From Sphingobacterium griseoflavum (GTDB lineage: Bacteria; Bacteroidota; Bacteroidia; Sphingobacteriales; Sphingobacteriaceae): DNA of 57,515 nucleotides. Positions 19,421 through 27,082 of the stretch are shown here, one piece after another (the first letter of the stretch is position 1; each line of letters begins with the position of its first letter). The notes under the pieces are model-generated. The model searched no databases. It was not told the origin of the DNA and saw only the letters and a list, made by a program, of their open reading frames with translations. Made by a program: the position numbers and the translations under genes. Where the stretch lies: the NCBI RefSeq assembly GCF_014653155.1, contig NZ_BNAF01000019.1, positions 1-57,515 on the forward strand, read 5' to 3'.

Positions 19421-20068
19421 ATGAACAAAATTGCTTTCTTCTTCCCATTTCTATTGATGAGTTTGTCAGTATTAGCTCAACATCGAGAAATAGATACAGA
19501 TATTTTTGGTAACCTGAATTATCGCGCTGCGGATGGCCGTTACAGCGCTAATCTGCAAAATAATATCTTCGATGATCTGATTTATACGGACAACAGGAAC
19601 AATACAGTGACATTTGAAAAAAAATATATCATGCGCGAACTCGCTGGACTGCTCCGGGACAAAAAACAACGGCTTGATCTTTTTATAGATCTGATCCGTC
19701 AAAATCGAAGGATGGACGGCTATGTGGCCAAATACCGGATAGACATTTTTGATCACGTGATAATCGAAGATAATAATGGCTATAAATTTGAGCGGGGCGA
19801 AGACATTTTTGGTCACCAGCATATTCATGAACAAGGGAATGGCATGGAAATACGTGTCCGCAAAAGCCTGAATGGTACGCTCCAGTTCAGCAGCGGTGCG
19901 AAGCAGGCATCTGTTCGAAATGAAGGAGTCGATAAGCGGCGCTATGAAGATAGTATGGGTAATGACATAGCGTTTGGCGGGAAAACGTGGGCGAGACTGG
20001 TGGAGCGTTATGGCTCGGAGGAGCAGGTTTTCGTTTGGTTGCTTGGTCACTTTTTCGAGAACTTGTAG
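19421..20068 (+). CDS. Secreted hypothetical protein with (D/N)IFxx repeats
   Basis: The protein has 215 residues with a signal peptide (MNKIAFFFPFLLMSLSVLAQ). The mature protein repeats a short unit: TDIFGNLNYR, NNIFDDLIYT, IDIFDHVIIE and EDIFGHQHIH, each followed by a polar, beta-like stretch. The C-terminal third (GKTWARLVERYGSEEQVFVWLLGHF) is different. I do not recognise a family. Periplasmic or extracellular by inference. Confidence 0.7.
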   Translation: MNKIAFFFPFLLMSLSVLAQHREIDTDIFGNLNYRAADGRYSANLQNNIFDDLIYTDNRNNTVTFEKKYIMRELAGLLRDKKQRLDLFIDLIRQNRRMDGYVAKYRIDIFDHVIIEDNNGYKFERGEDIFGHQHIHEQGNGMEIRVRKSLNGTLQFSSGAKQASVRNEGVDKRRYEDSMGNDIAFGGKTWARLVERYGSEEQVFVWLLGHFFENL

Positions 20069-20097
20069 GTGTCTGAAAACAAGGCCAAACATAAAAC

Positions 20098-20126
20098 AAA
20101 GAGACCTGCAGGGCTGCAGGCTCTTT
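20098..20126. terminator. Hairpin, possible bidirectional terminator
   Basis: AAAGAG-A-CCTGC ... GCAGG-CTCTTT forms a hairpin between two convergent genes. The following T-tract is short on both strands, so termination is probable rather than certain. Confidence 0.5.
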
Positions 20127-20159
20127 GACTAAACTAAACATTGAAACAAATACCCAGCT

Positions 20160-20594
20160 CTATGGGTATGTCGTAACAACTTTACTGACCTTCCAACCGT
20201 CATCGGTTCGATTTAGCGTAACATAGTCTACGCGGGTAAAGTTGCTGAATTGCATCGTGGCTTTAGCTATACATGCTTGCCGCGTCTCATCCAAAATATC
20301 GTATGTTGTTGTGCAATCATATTTAACGCCTTCGTTGGCTTTTAAATGCTTGCTATATTCCTTTTTATTGCACTTGTTGTTATTCGCTGAGTTCCGGTAT
20401 TCAAAATCATCAGCAAAAAGAAATTGATTCAGGTCTGTTGATCCTAAGGTGATGGCTTCCAGATAGGTGCTGATAATATGAACTGATCCATGTACCTTCA
20501 GCGGATTGGTCGGGCCTCCAGATGCGAAACTATGCTGTGTGCCACACAATAGTACAGCGGTTAAAAAAGTAGCGACTTTTATGGTCATGGTCAT
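20160..20594 (-). CDS. NTF2-like (SnoaL/lumazine-binding-like) secreted protein
   Basis: The protein has 144 residues from ATG 20594, giving a signal peptide (IKVATFLTAVLLCGTQHSFA). Upstream in-frame ATGs would add a basic leader and are less likely. The mature part (IISTYLEAITLGSTDLNQFLF, DDFEYRN, ATMQFSNFTRVDYVTLNRTDDGWKVSKV) has the helix-then-beta-sheet plan of NTF2-like domains, ending in a DGWKV motif. Function is unknown; such proteins are often periplasmic ligand binders in Bacteroidota. Confidence 0.65.
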   Translation of the reverse strand: MTMTIKVATFLTAVLLCGTQHSFASGGPTNPLKVHGSVHIISTYLEAITLGSTDLNQFLFADDFEYRNSANNNKCNKKEYSKHLKANEGVKYDCTTTYDILDETRQACIAKATMQFSNFTRVDYVTLNRTDDGWKVSKVVTTYP

Positions 20595-20788
20595 AGGGTT
20601 TTTTCTGTGTTTATGTTTTGTAAACGTCATCTTATCAAACATCTTCCCACAATTGTCCTACAACATCACGTCCTGATTTGATAAAACAAAAATACTTTCG
20701 GTATGGAATTTTTTATATATGATTTAGATCAACAGGGTACTTTTCTCGGTAAACACAGCAAATCGGTCGGTAAATGTTTTATTGAAAT

Positions 20789-20935
20789 TCAATCGATTGT
20801 CTTGAAATGTTCTATTTCGTACATGGCTTGTTGTAGCTGCACGTAGGTAGCATTTGCGGCTTGCTCTTGCAAGATAACTAGGTGCGGTGAATTACCATGC
20901 AGCCTGGACAACCTTCTTTTAAGCAGTGTCATCAT
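20789..20935 (-). CDS. Possible small membrane protein (48 residues)
   Basis: The frame runs from ATG 20935 to a TGA at 20789 and reads MMTLLKRRLSRLHGN ... QLQQAMYEIEHFKTID. Upstream of the ATG the frame stays open and encodes HILLLLYAVPLI before a TAG, so a GTG or CTG start there would give one membrane helix followed by KRR. The protein-like composition favours a real gene; the uncertain start and short length argue against certainty. Confidence 0.3.
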   Translation of the reverse strand: MMTLLKRRLSRLHGNSPHLVILQEQAANATYVQLQQAMYEIEHFKTID

Positions 20936-20980
20936 GATCAGAGGCACAGCATAAAGGAGTAAAAGTATATGAGTCAGCTA

Positions 20981-21014
20981 ACAAGCGAAATAGTCTGGTT
21001 ACCATTTCGCTTGC
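20981..21014. terminator. Inverted repeat downstream of the oxidoreductase gene
   Basis: CAAGCGAAAT (20982-20991) and ATTTCGCTTG (21004-21013) form a perfect 10-bp stem with a 12-base loop, just beyond the stop of the minus-strand oxidoreductase. No T-run follows immediately, so it may stabilise the 3' end rather than terminate. Confidence 0.5.
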
Positions 21015-21025
21015 GGTTTATGCCC

Positions 21026-22156
21026 TTAGGACAGTTTGATAGGTTCTCGCTTACCTGAAGCACATGATCTATAGATAGCCTCAATAATTTGCAGATCTTG
21101 CAATGCCGTCAAACCATCTACCGGCAGGGTAGGTGTGTTATTGTCGAAAATAATAGCGGCCATCTCATCCATTTGTGTACGTTGATGTACGGTATGTGGT
21201 TTCCCTAGATCTCCTTGGTGTGTTCGGCCTTTAATAGGTCCATAACCTGTGGATGGCCACATTTCTGCAAAACCTTTTTCACCGGTCAGAAAAAAGCGGT
21301 CTAAATGGCTGATATTATAGGAGGACAGACAGGAGGCCACAGCTCCACTGGGGAAACCTAGCTCGAATTGGATCGTCTCGTCTACCCCTTCCTTGAATTT
21401 TACTGGATCAGTCTTCGTTTCCTGCGCCGACACCCATACAGGATCCTCTCCCAGCATATAACGAGCTCCGTTAATCGCATAAATGCCGATGTCCATAAGC
21501 GACCCGCCACCTGCAAGTGCCTTATTTAGTCGCCATTGCTTGGGATCTCCAGCAACAAATCCACATTGACCCTGAAAAAACTTTAGCCGCCCAAAAGCTC
21601 CTGCATTTCGTAAGCGCACAACCTCCAGCGTGTTTGGCTCAAATCGCATTCTATAGCCCACCAGCAATTTGACACCTGCATTGTTGCAGGCGTCCAGCAT
21701 TTCCTGGCCCTCTTTAGCAGAGATGGCTAGTGGTTTCTCGCAGATTACATGCTTTCCGGCTCGTGCAGAACGTATCACTTGGTCGTGGTGAAGGGCGTTT
21801 GGCGTGATGACATAAATAGCATCAATATCGGGGTTGTCTTTTATCGCATCAAAATTGTCGTAGTTATAGCGGCTCGATTCAGGGATATTATACTTCTGAC
21901 CCCATTTGACTAATTTTTCTGGGGTGCCACTTATAAGCCCGGCCACTTTTGCCCTTTCGCACTGCTGCATAGCTTCCGCGACCCGTTCTGCATAACCGCC
22001 TAGCCCCATAAGGGCGACCCTTAAAATTTTTTTATTATTTGTAGTCCTTGCAGGGATTTCAAGGTTTGGCAGGGCAGACGTCCAACGGCTTAAAGCCGGA
22101 AATGCTGCGGTCGCGAATGTCAGCGACTGGATAAATTGTCGACGGGATTTTTTCAT
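21026..22156 (-). CDS. Gfo/Idh/MocA family oxidoreductase with Tat-type signal
   Basis: The protein has 376 residues from ATG 22156, chosen because it starts a twin-arginine signal (MKKSRRQFIQSLTFATAAFPAL). The Rossmann fold begins at RVALMGLGGYAERVAEAM. The conserved EKP motif is in HVICEKPLAISAKEG, and GGGSLMDIGIYAINGARYMLG is the substrate-domain signature with conserved Asp. Similar glucose-fructose oxidoreductase-type enzymes are NAD(P)-dependent and bind cofactor before Tat export to the periplasm. The sugar substrate is unknown. Monocistronic. Confidence 0.9.
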   Translation of the reverse strand: MKKSRRQFIQSLTFATAAFPALSRWTSALPNLEIPARTTNNKKILRVALMGLGGYAERVAEAMQQCERAKVAGLISGTPEKLVKWGQKYNIPESSRYNYDNFDAIKDNPDIDAIYVITPNALHHDQVIRSARAGKHVICEKPLAISAKEGQEMLDACNNAGVKLLVGYRMRFEPNTLEVVRLRNAGAFGRLKFFQGQCGFVAGDPKQWRLNKALAGGGSLMDIGIYAINGARYMLGEDPVWVSAQETKTDPVKFKEGVDETIQFELGFPSGAVASCLSSYNISHLDRFFLTGEKGFAEMWPSTGYGPIKGRTHQGDLGKPHTVHQRTQMDEMAAIIFDNNTPTLPVDGLTALQDLQIIEAIYRSCASGKREPIKLS

Positions 22157-22221
22157 AAGAAGATGTTTAGTAAATAAACAATATATAGGCCTGTTGGTTT
22201 TCACTAAGGAAAGAAGTTAAA

Positions 22222-22253
22222 GCAAAAGGCCCGTATGTGTACGAGCCTTTTGC
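22222..22253. terminator. Hairpin between two minus-strand genes
   Basis: GCAAAAGGC-C-CGT pairs with ACG-A-GCCTTTTGC (12 pairs, one mismatch). It directly follows the stop of the 69-residue minus-strand gene and is flanked by T-rich DNA on both strands. Confidence 0.7.
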
Positions 22254-22260
22254 CTTGTTT

Positions 22261-22470
22261 TTACAGCGTGCTTGGACCTCTATGTCGAATGGGATCGTTA
22301 TGTTGTCTTGTCGATTCGCTCGCTGGCTCAGGCACTGGAGGAATATAGTCTAACCCGCCGCTACCTTGCTCGGACTGTTCCTCCTGTTTTTTTTCTTTTT
22401 CTAATTTTTCATTCTCCGTATTTAATACGTTTTTGTTTTTCTCGTCGATTTTTTTTTCTTGACCGTCCAT
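22261..22470 (-). CDS. Small hydrophilic low-complexity protein
   Basis: The protein has 69 residues from ATG 22470. It is Lys/Glu-rich (EKKIDEKNKNVLNTENEKLE), followed by Gly/Pro-rich and basic parts (GSGGLDYIPPVPEPASES). It is probably disordered. No family recognised; the terminator directly downstream supports a real transcript. Confidence 0.5.
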   Translation of the reverse strand: MDGQEKKIDEKNKNVLNTENEKLEKEKKQEEQSEQGSGGLDYIPPVPEPASESTRQHNDPIRHRGPSTL

Positions 22471-23169
22471 AATAAAAAAGTTTATATTTAACACCATGCA
22501 TAGCGACTATGCGTTACTTACTATATAAACAACATTTGTAAATTATTTTCGTTTTAATTATTTTAAAATTCTTTATTATCTTGTGAGGGCTAGTGCTGCT
22601 GCCTTGTGCTTTGTGGATTGTGGTAAAACTTTCGTGTATATAGTTTTATGGTGTTGGTTACAGTTTATTTTTTTATTTCATCATCTGTTTGAATGTTTTT
22701 CTTTGTGCAGAGATGTCGAAAGCTACTGGTTTAGCATTCTTAAAGTAGATCGAACTATGAAATCGTGTTAAGCATATAGCAACACGGCCTGCTTTAGAGC
22801 TGCGCTATCGCGCGAAATTTGTCGCGTTTGCATCGGCCGCTGTCCATGAGACTTTACTTAAAAACGGAACCCCCCACTACCGGGCGGCGTGAGGGGTTAC
22901 CAAACCAATTATTAACCTATCCGTAGTTTAGCAATATGTATGCCAAATTCTATGCTTTATAAACTAAAATGCATAAATATGCATTATTTGTGCTTGCTGT
23001 ATGATTTTTAATGCAGTCTTTTACTGGTTAGACCCCTAATTCTACCGAATCGCAAGCTGGTGTGTAGCTGTTTTTCATGGGCTGTCATCTAAGGTTCGCA
23101 TTGGCAGATATACACGCATGAAAGTTACTATATGAGTATAGAAAAACGGACAGCAGATGTTGAGAGACA
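22471..23169. other. Intergenic, about 700 bp
   Basis: No convincing gene. The segment is AT-rich to about 22760. It carries a G/C-rich minus-strand hairpin at 22866-22898 followed by AACCAATTATTAACCTA (22903-22919), a motif repeated elsewhere in the window. Confidence 0.5.
22861..22919 (-). terminator. Minus-strand hairpin terminator with conserved TAGGTTAATAATTGGTT leader
   Basis: On the minus strand TAGGTTAATAATTGGTT is followed by a 10-bp G/C-rich stem (AACCCCTCAC / GTGGGGGGTT, one mismatch) and CCGTTTTT. A second copy of the same element order lies at about 32758-32816. Confidence 0.55.
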
Positions 23170-23430
23170 TCAGATACGATAACGTAAGCATATACAATTC
23201 CAAACGGCCTGCCCGAAGTGGCGGTTGTTATCGGGATCTTCCAATATATCCCATTGACCGTATTCGTTTCGGCGTAAAGTTTTAGGTATACCATCCATTA
23301 AAATTTTAATCTCTTTACTTTCTTTCGTAATATCTGCTTTCAGCAAACGGATTATGAAATCGGTATTATCGATGTGGATACGAAAACGTATTCCCTTATA
23401 CGGATCATTAACGAGGTGCTGGAATTCCAT
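23170..23430 (-). CDS. Small hypothetical protein
   Basis: The protein has 86 residues (MEFQHLVNDPYKGIRFRIHI; DGIPKTLRRNEYGQWDI; FGQAVWNCICLRYRI). A mixed charged/aromatic beta-type pattern and the FGQAVW...LRYRI ending suggest a compact cytosolic domain. I chose this over an overlapping 69-codon frame on the same strand because its composition is more protein-like. Function unknown. Confidence 0.6.
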   Translation of the reverse strand: MEFQHLVNDPYKGIRFRIHIDNTDFIIRLLKADITKESKEIKILMDGIPKTLRRNEYGQWDILEDPDNNRHFGQAVWNCICLRYRI

Positions 23431-23575
23431 TTTAATTTACAGTAGAGGTAATTTAAATTTTTACACGATCATGGTTGCGGCCCGCCAGTAGGCTGGATGT
23501 CTTAGCATCCGGTAGGAATACGATTGAGGGGGCTATTTAGTTTTTAAAATTTACAATAAACGTGTTTCTGGATAA

Positions 23576-24109
23576 TTATTTCGAGCTAATCGGGATGCCA
23601 TCAACCGCAAGCGTTTTGCAAATGAAAGAAAATGCAACGCTTCCAGGCTTGCCATTATATCCGTAGGAAGATACTTGGTCCGTGAATCCACTAAGTCGGG
23701 CGTCAGAAAATTGTATATGTTTTACTTTGGATTGGTTATAAGCATCGGTTACGATGATAGATCCCGAAAATACTGACGTATGCGTCGCCAAAATTTCCAT
23801 AACTGCGGTGCTAATGCTGCTGGCATCTGCGCTGAGATAGATATCATGCGGCAGCTGGGGCGCGGTATTGCTTCCCTGTATCTCCGCAGATTTTTTTTGC
23901 ATGCTGTCTACGGAATTATAGGTATCCTGTCTGGAGAAGCTAATCGATGAAGAGTTTAGCAGCGTCTTTGCGGTCTTGCCAGCAGCGCTTATGCTAAGCT
24001 CTATCTTGAAGCGTTGCTCGTCATTTTGGGCGAATGTCCTTAAGCTTACGGACAAAAAAAGAGCCATGAAACAAATGGGCAGTAGGGTTTTGTAAATAGG
24101 CTTTATCAT
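23576..24109 (-). CDS. Secreted Hcp/TssD-like protein
   Basis: The protein has 177 residues with a signal peptide (ICFMALFLSVSLRTFAQ). The mature part resembles the Hcp-type tube fold in strand order and key positions: SISFSRQDT near the start, HTSVFSGSIIVTDAYNQSKVKHIQFSDARLSGF in the middle, and GSVAFSFICKTLAVDGI at the end. Compare FSGTI...K-LKF-DA and the closing strand of Bacteroidota TssD. Classical T6SS Hcp lacks a signal peptide, and no other tss genes are nearby. I infer a stand-alone Hcp-fold protein exported by Sec. Confidence 0.55.
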   Translation of the reverse strand: MIKPIYKTLLPICFMALFLSVSLRTFAQNDEQRFKIELSISAAGKTAKTLLNSSSISFSRQDTYNSVDSMQKKSAEIQGSNTAPQLPHDIYLSADASSISTAVMEILATHTSVFSGSIIVTDAYNQSKVKHIQFSDARLSGFTDQVSSYGYNGKPGSVAFSFICKTLAVDGIPISSK

Positions 24110-24316
24110 CGAGATTTGGGTTTTAAATAACTAATAACTACTTTCAAAAGGCATGCCAACCATTAGTTGAAATTTTCAAAACGAAAAAATTGAAATACCT
24201 GTTCTATAAGGAAAGACGGATTGGAAAAATGTCCGTAATGATTTAGCAGGCTATGCTGAAGGCAAGGCAGTGGTTGTGTATAACCAGTTTTTTTTATTAG
24301 CAAGAGAAATAAAGTT

Positions 24317-24787
24317 ATGGAGCTCATTAAGCGATTGGATAAGTATAATTTGCATTATGGATTTTTGGAAGATTCGGATGATTTCAGTTTTGAAGTGCAT
24401 CCTGAGCGCGTCATTATCCGAAATGATGCGTTACGGGCAAACGATAGGACACTTTATGAAGGATATTTGAAACAGAAATTTCCTGATCGTGCACAGGAAG
24501 CGTTGGATTCCTATGATGCGACTGCCGCAAATCTTTTGCAGCTCACGAAGACGGAAGCCCTTTCCTTATTCCAGCAGCACGCTGTAAATCTATTGTGTAG
24601 CGATATATCCATGACAGAACAAGATGCCATCTTCAGCACGTTGATCGTGCCCGATGAGCGGTTGTACTTAGCAGACGAGAATCCAAAAGAAAAGCTTATT
24701 CACAACAAGGTTCTTCCTGAGCAAGTGCTAGATAGACCCTATATTTGGGTTGATACCAGCACGTTGTCGGAGGTTTGGATTCCTTAA
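24317..24787 (+). CDS. Hypothetical cytosolic protein
   Basis: The protein has 156 residues, acidic, with no signal peptide. It contains FSFEVHPERVIIRNDALRAN, a helical KTEALSLFQQHAVNLL and an aromatic end (VLDRPYIWVDTSTLSEVWIP). No family recognised. It converges with the GHKL ATPase gene. Confidence 0.6.
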   Translation: MELIKRLDKYNLHYGFLEDSDDFSFEVHPERVIIRNDALRANDRTLYEGYLKQKFPDRAQEALDSYDATAANLLQLTKTEALSLFQQHAVNLLCSDISMTEQDAIFSTLIVPDERLYLADENPKEKLIHNKVLPEQVLDRPYIWVDTSTLSEVWIP

Positions 24788-24892
24788 GTCATTAGGGCTA
24801 TGCCTGCAGATAATTATAGTTTGTTCGTGATGAACAGTAGCAGGTTGGGAGGTTTGGTCTTTAAAACCCGATGGGCGCTCCGTGTCCGTTAT

Positions 24893-26170
24893 TTAGCTAT
24901 ATGAGAGCGCCTGTGCTAGCTGCTTTTGCTCGTTCTCACCTAGGGGCAAAGTTTGTTGTATCACCGCGATGATCTGGTGTTTTTTGTCCGTTTGCAAAAG
25001 CAGGTCGATAAAACCTAGGTATGCTCGTAGATAGTCAGCTTTCATGCCTGCAAACACTCTAGGTTCTGCAATACAAAGTATCTTTAATATCGTCAATATG
25101 TCGGTTTTTCTAGCCTGATCCTGTTCGCTAGCGCTATATTTAGGAAGCACATTTTTGCCAGCTAGGTTCAAAATCATCTCCTCTGCGACATGGTGCTGTA
25201 CAAATTTCTGTTGCTTGCGCTCCAAAAAAATCCGAAGATCCCCCATCAGTTTTTTAAACACGATGTGTTGTTGGACAGTGCTGAAAAGATTGTGTTTCTG
25301 GCTGTTGGCCACAGATTCCTGCTCGAAATGGTTGAAAAATGAAGATTCGATATAAACGCTGTGATGGAATTGGATAGCATTATTGTTAAAACTGGTCAAC
25401 TCTTTTGCGACTTCCATCTTGTGGCTATTCAGAAAATAGTAGTAGTAGCGATCGCCTATGTTTGACCACCATCCTATAAATTTTATCTGAAATTCGTAGG
25501 TATTCTGCGTTTCGTCGGATATGACCCAGTTCACCATTTCTTCTTCACGGATTAACTGTGCATAGCTAATCGGCTCACCGTTTAATGTGATTTGGAAGCC
25601 CTGCTGGGTATTTAAAAATAAAAACCATCCAAATTCCTGAGCAAGGAAATCCAAAAAGTCCGCCGCGGATAAATGCTGTTCTGTCAACCCAAATATACCT
25701 TCCAACAATACAGTAGTGCCCGTTGCAGCAGGGGATGCGTCTACGATAAAAGAGTCTTCAAAGCGCTCCTTTTGATCTCTATCGATAATGATTTCGTATG
25801 CGCGAAGCTGTTGGTCTGCAGTACGATATCTCGTTTTCCAAGTGGCGCGTGTCGAAAAAACGGAAAAAGAAAACCTTCCCTTTCCCTTGCGTCCGCGGGT
25901 GTACGAACTCCTTTTCAAAGAGTTTCGTTTCATAGAATCCAAGAAATTGCCAAAAGATTGTTGCAATGTTTCATGCTGGATGCCCTCGCCATCGTCCGTA
26001 AAACTAATGCAATGCACGTAGCCCAGCGCATTGCTTTCGTACCGGATATCCACGCGGCTGGCTTTCGCATCAAAACCATTCCAAATATATTCGGCAATAG
26101 CATTTTTGTAGTCTTTGGGTAGTCCTGCTGATTCTATGCTTGCGTTCGTAATGTTGGTATTGTTCTTCAT
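24893..26170 (-). CDS. GHKL-type (HATPase_c_3) ATP-binding protein
   Basis: The protein has 425 residues with no signal peptide. The N-terminal Bergerat ATP-binding fold shows the N-box (AIAEYIWNGFDAKA, with Glu, Asn and Asp), the G1 box (SFTDDGEGI) and a glycine-rich lid (RGRKGKGRFSFS). This set is shared by Hsp90, MutL and MORC-type proteins and by many prokaryotic ATPases in defence loci. Residues 140-290 are beta-rich, and the C-terminal 130 residues are helical. Its role is unknown; it is a single gene with no nuclease partner beside it. An undescribed defence or repair role is possible but unsupported. Confidence 0.75.
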   Translation of the reverse strand: MKNNTNITNASIESAGLPKDYKNAIAEYIWNGFDAKASRVDIRYESNALGYVHCISFTDDGEGIQHETLQQSFGNFLDSMKRNSLKRSSYTRGRKGKGRFSFSVFSTRATWKTRYRTADQQLRAYEIIIDRDQKERFEDSFIVDASPAATGTTVLLEGIFGLTEQHLSAADFLDFLAQEFGWFLFLNTQQGFQITLNGEPISYAQLIREEEMVNWVISDETQNTYEFQIKFIGWWSNIGDRYYYYFLNSHKMEVAKELTSFNNNAIQFHHSVYIESSFFNHFEQESVANSQKHNLFSTVQQHIVFKKLMGDLRIFLERKQQKFVQHHVAEEMILNLAGKNVLPKYSASEQDQARKTDILTILKILCIAEPRVFAGMKADYLRAYLGFIDLLLQTDKKHQIIAVIQQTLPLGENEQKQLAQALSYS

Positions 26171-26485
26171 TGGTCTCGACGTATAGCCACGAAGTTAGCG
26201 AAATACTTTATGTTAGCGAGTATATCTCGAAAATCTACGAGAATTTGTAGCACATGGTTTTGGTTGATTTATCACGCTGGTGTCAACGCGTTAGCGTGCT
26301 TTGCGGACTCCGAGGTTAGCATTGTGGTGTCTCCTTTCTGCATGTCGCCCTTTGTTTTTCTAGGATGCGCATCAAGGTTTCATAAGCCATTACATACCAC
26401 CCCTCAAAAAAAGGCTAAAGCGTAAGCGTTGCCCATTACCCCGCAGGCTTGCAAGCAAGTTACTGCAGGGTAGGCAACCGCTACG
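26171..26485. other. Intergenic, 315 bp
   Basis: No coding frame is supported. The half next to the YiaAB gene holds an imperfect G/C-rich inverted repeat (about 26425-26490) followed on the minus strand by a T-run near 26409, a plausible terminator for that gene. Confidence 0.45.
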
Positions 26486-26953
26486 TTACAGCTCTTTATC
26501 CTCGAACAATTTTGCGTCACGAGTATTTTTTTGGACAGCAATAGCCGAGAATATACTGAGGCAGAATGCTAGCGCATAAAAGCCTTTCTCACTCAGCAGA
26601 AGATCGGCATTCCAAAGTCCAACGGTGAGCAAAATCATGGCTGCAATTGTCGCAAACCAACTCAAGCCATAGTAAAGATCGGTCACTGCTAATCCCTCAG
26701 CCCTGTCTCGTACACTTTTTTGCACGGATATGACGGCAAATAGACCGAATAATAATATAGTGAAATAGTATCCCTTTTCATTGAGCTCCATGGTAGCGTT
26801 CCATAAGCCAATGCAATAGCCAACTGTTCCTGTTAGTAAGGCAAACCAAGATGCACCGATAAATGCTGCTGTTGGTTTAAACGGATTTCTTGCCTTGTCG
26901 TCTTGTTTCACGATAGGCGACTGTTCTTCTTTTTTTTGTTGTAGCGGTTCCAT
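26486..26953 (-). CDS. YiaA/YiaB family inner membrane protein
   Basis: The protein has 155 residues. A hydrophilic N-terminus of about 28 residues is followed by two copies of the YiaAB two-helix domain: AFIGASWFALLTGTVGYCIGLWNATMELNEKGYY and YGLSWFATIAAMILLTVGLWNADLLLSEKGFY. Each copy has the GLWNA...L-EKG-Y signature. It lies in the inner membrane; function unknown. Confidence 0.92.
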   Translation of the reverse strand: MEPLQQKKEEQSPIVKQDDKARNPFKPTAAFIGASWFALLTGTVGYCIGLWNATMELNEKGYYFTILLFGLFAVISVQKSVRDRAEGLAVTDLYYGLSWFATIAAMILLTVGLWNADLLLSEKGFYALAFCLSIFSAIAVQKNTRDAKLFEDKEL

Positions 26954-27082
26954 ATTTTTTTGTTTAATGATTAATATGAAAGCAAATGTAGGCGGGAAAG
27001 GTGGATTGCAAAACTCAATAAATACAAAATACTGACGATATTATAGATGGATAGTGTACCTTTATACAGCACAATTTAACAG

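Noticed and set aside
19472..20092. 206-codon minus-strand frame opposite the (D/N)IF-repeat protein
   Set aside because: The plus-strand frame begins with a clean signal peptide; the antisense frame lacks any domain.
22583..22771. 62-codon plus-strand hydrophobic frame in the intergenic region
   Set aside because: AT-rich, Phe/Cys-heavy composition without a start context; likely chance.
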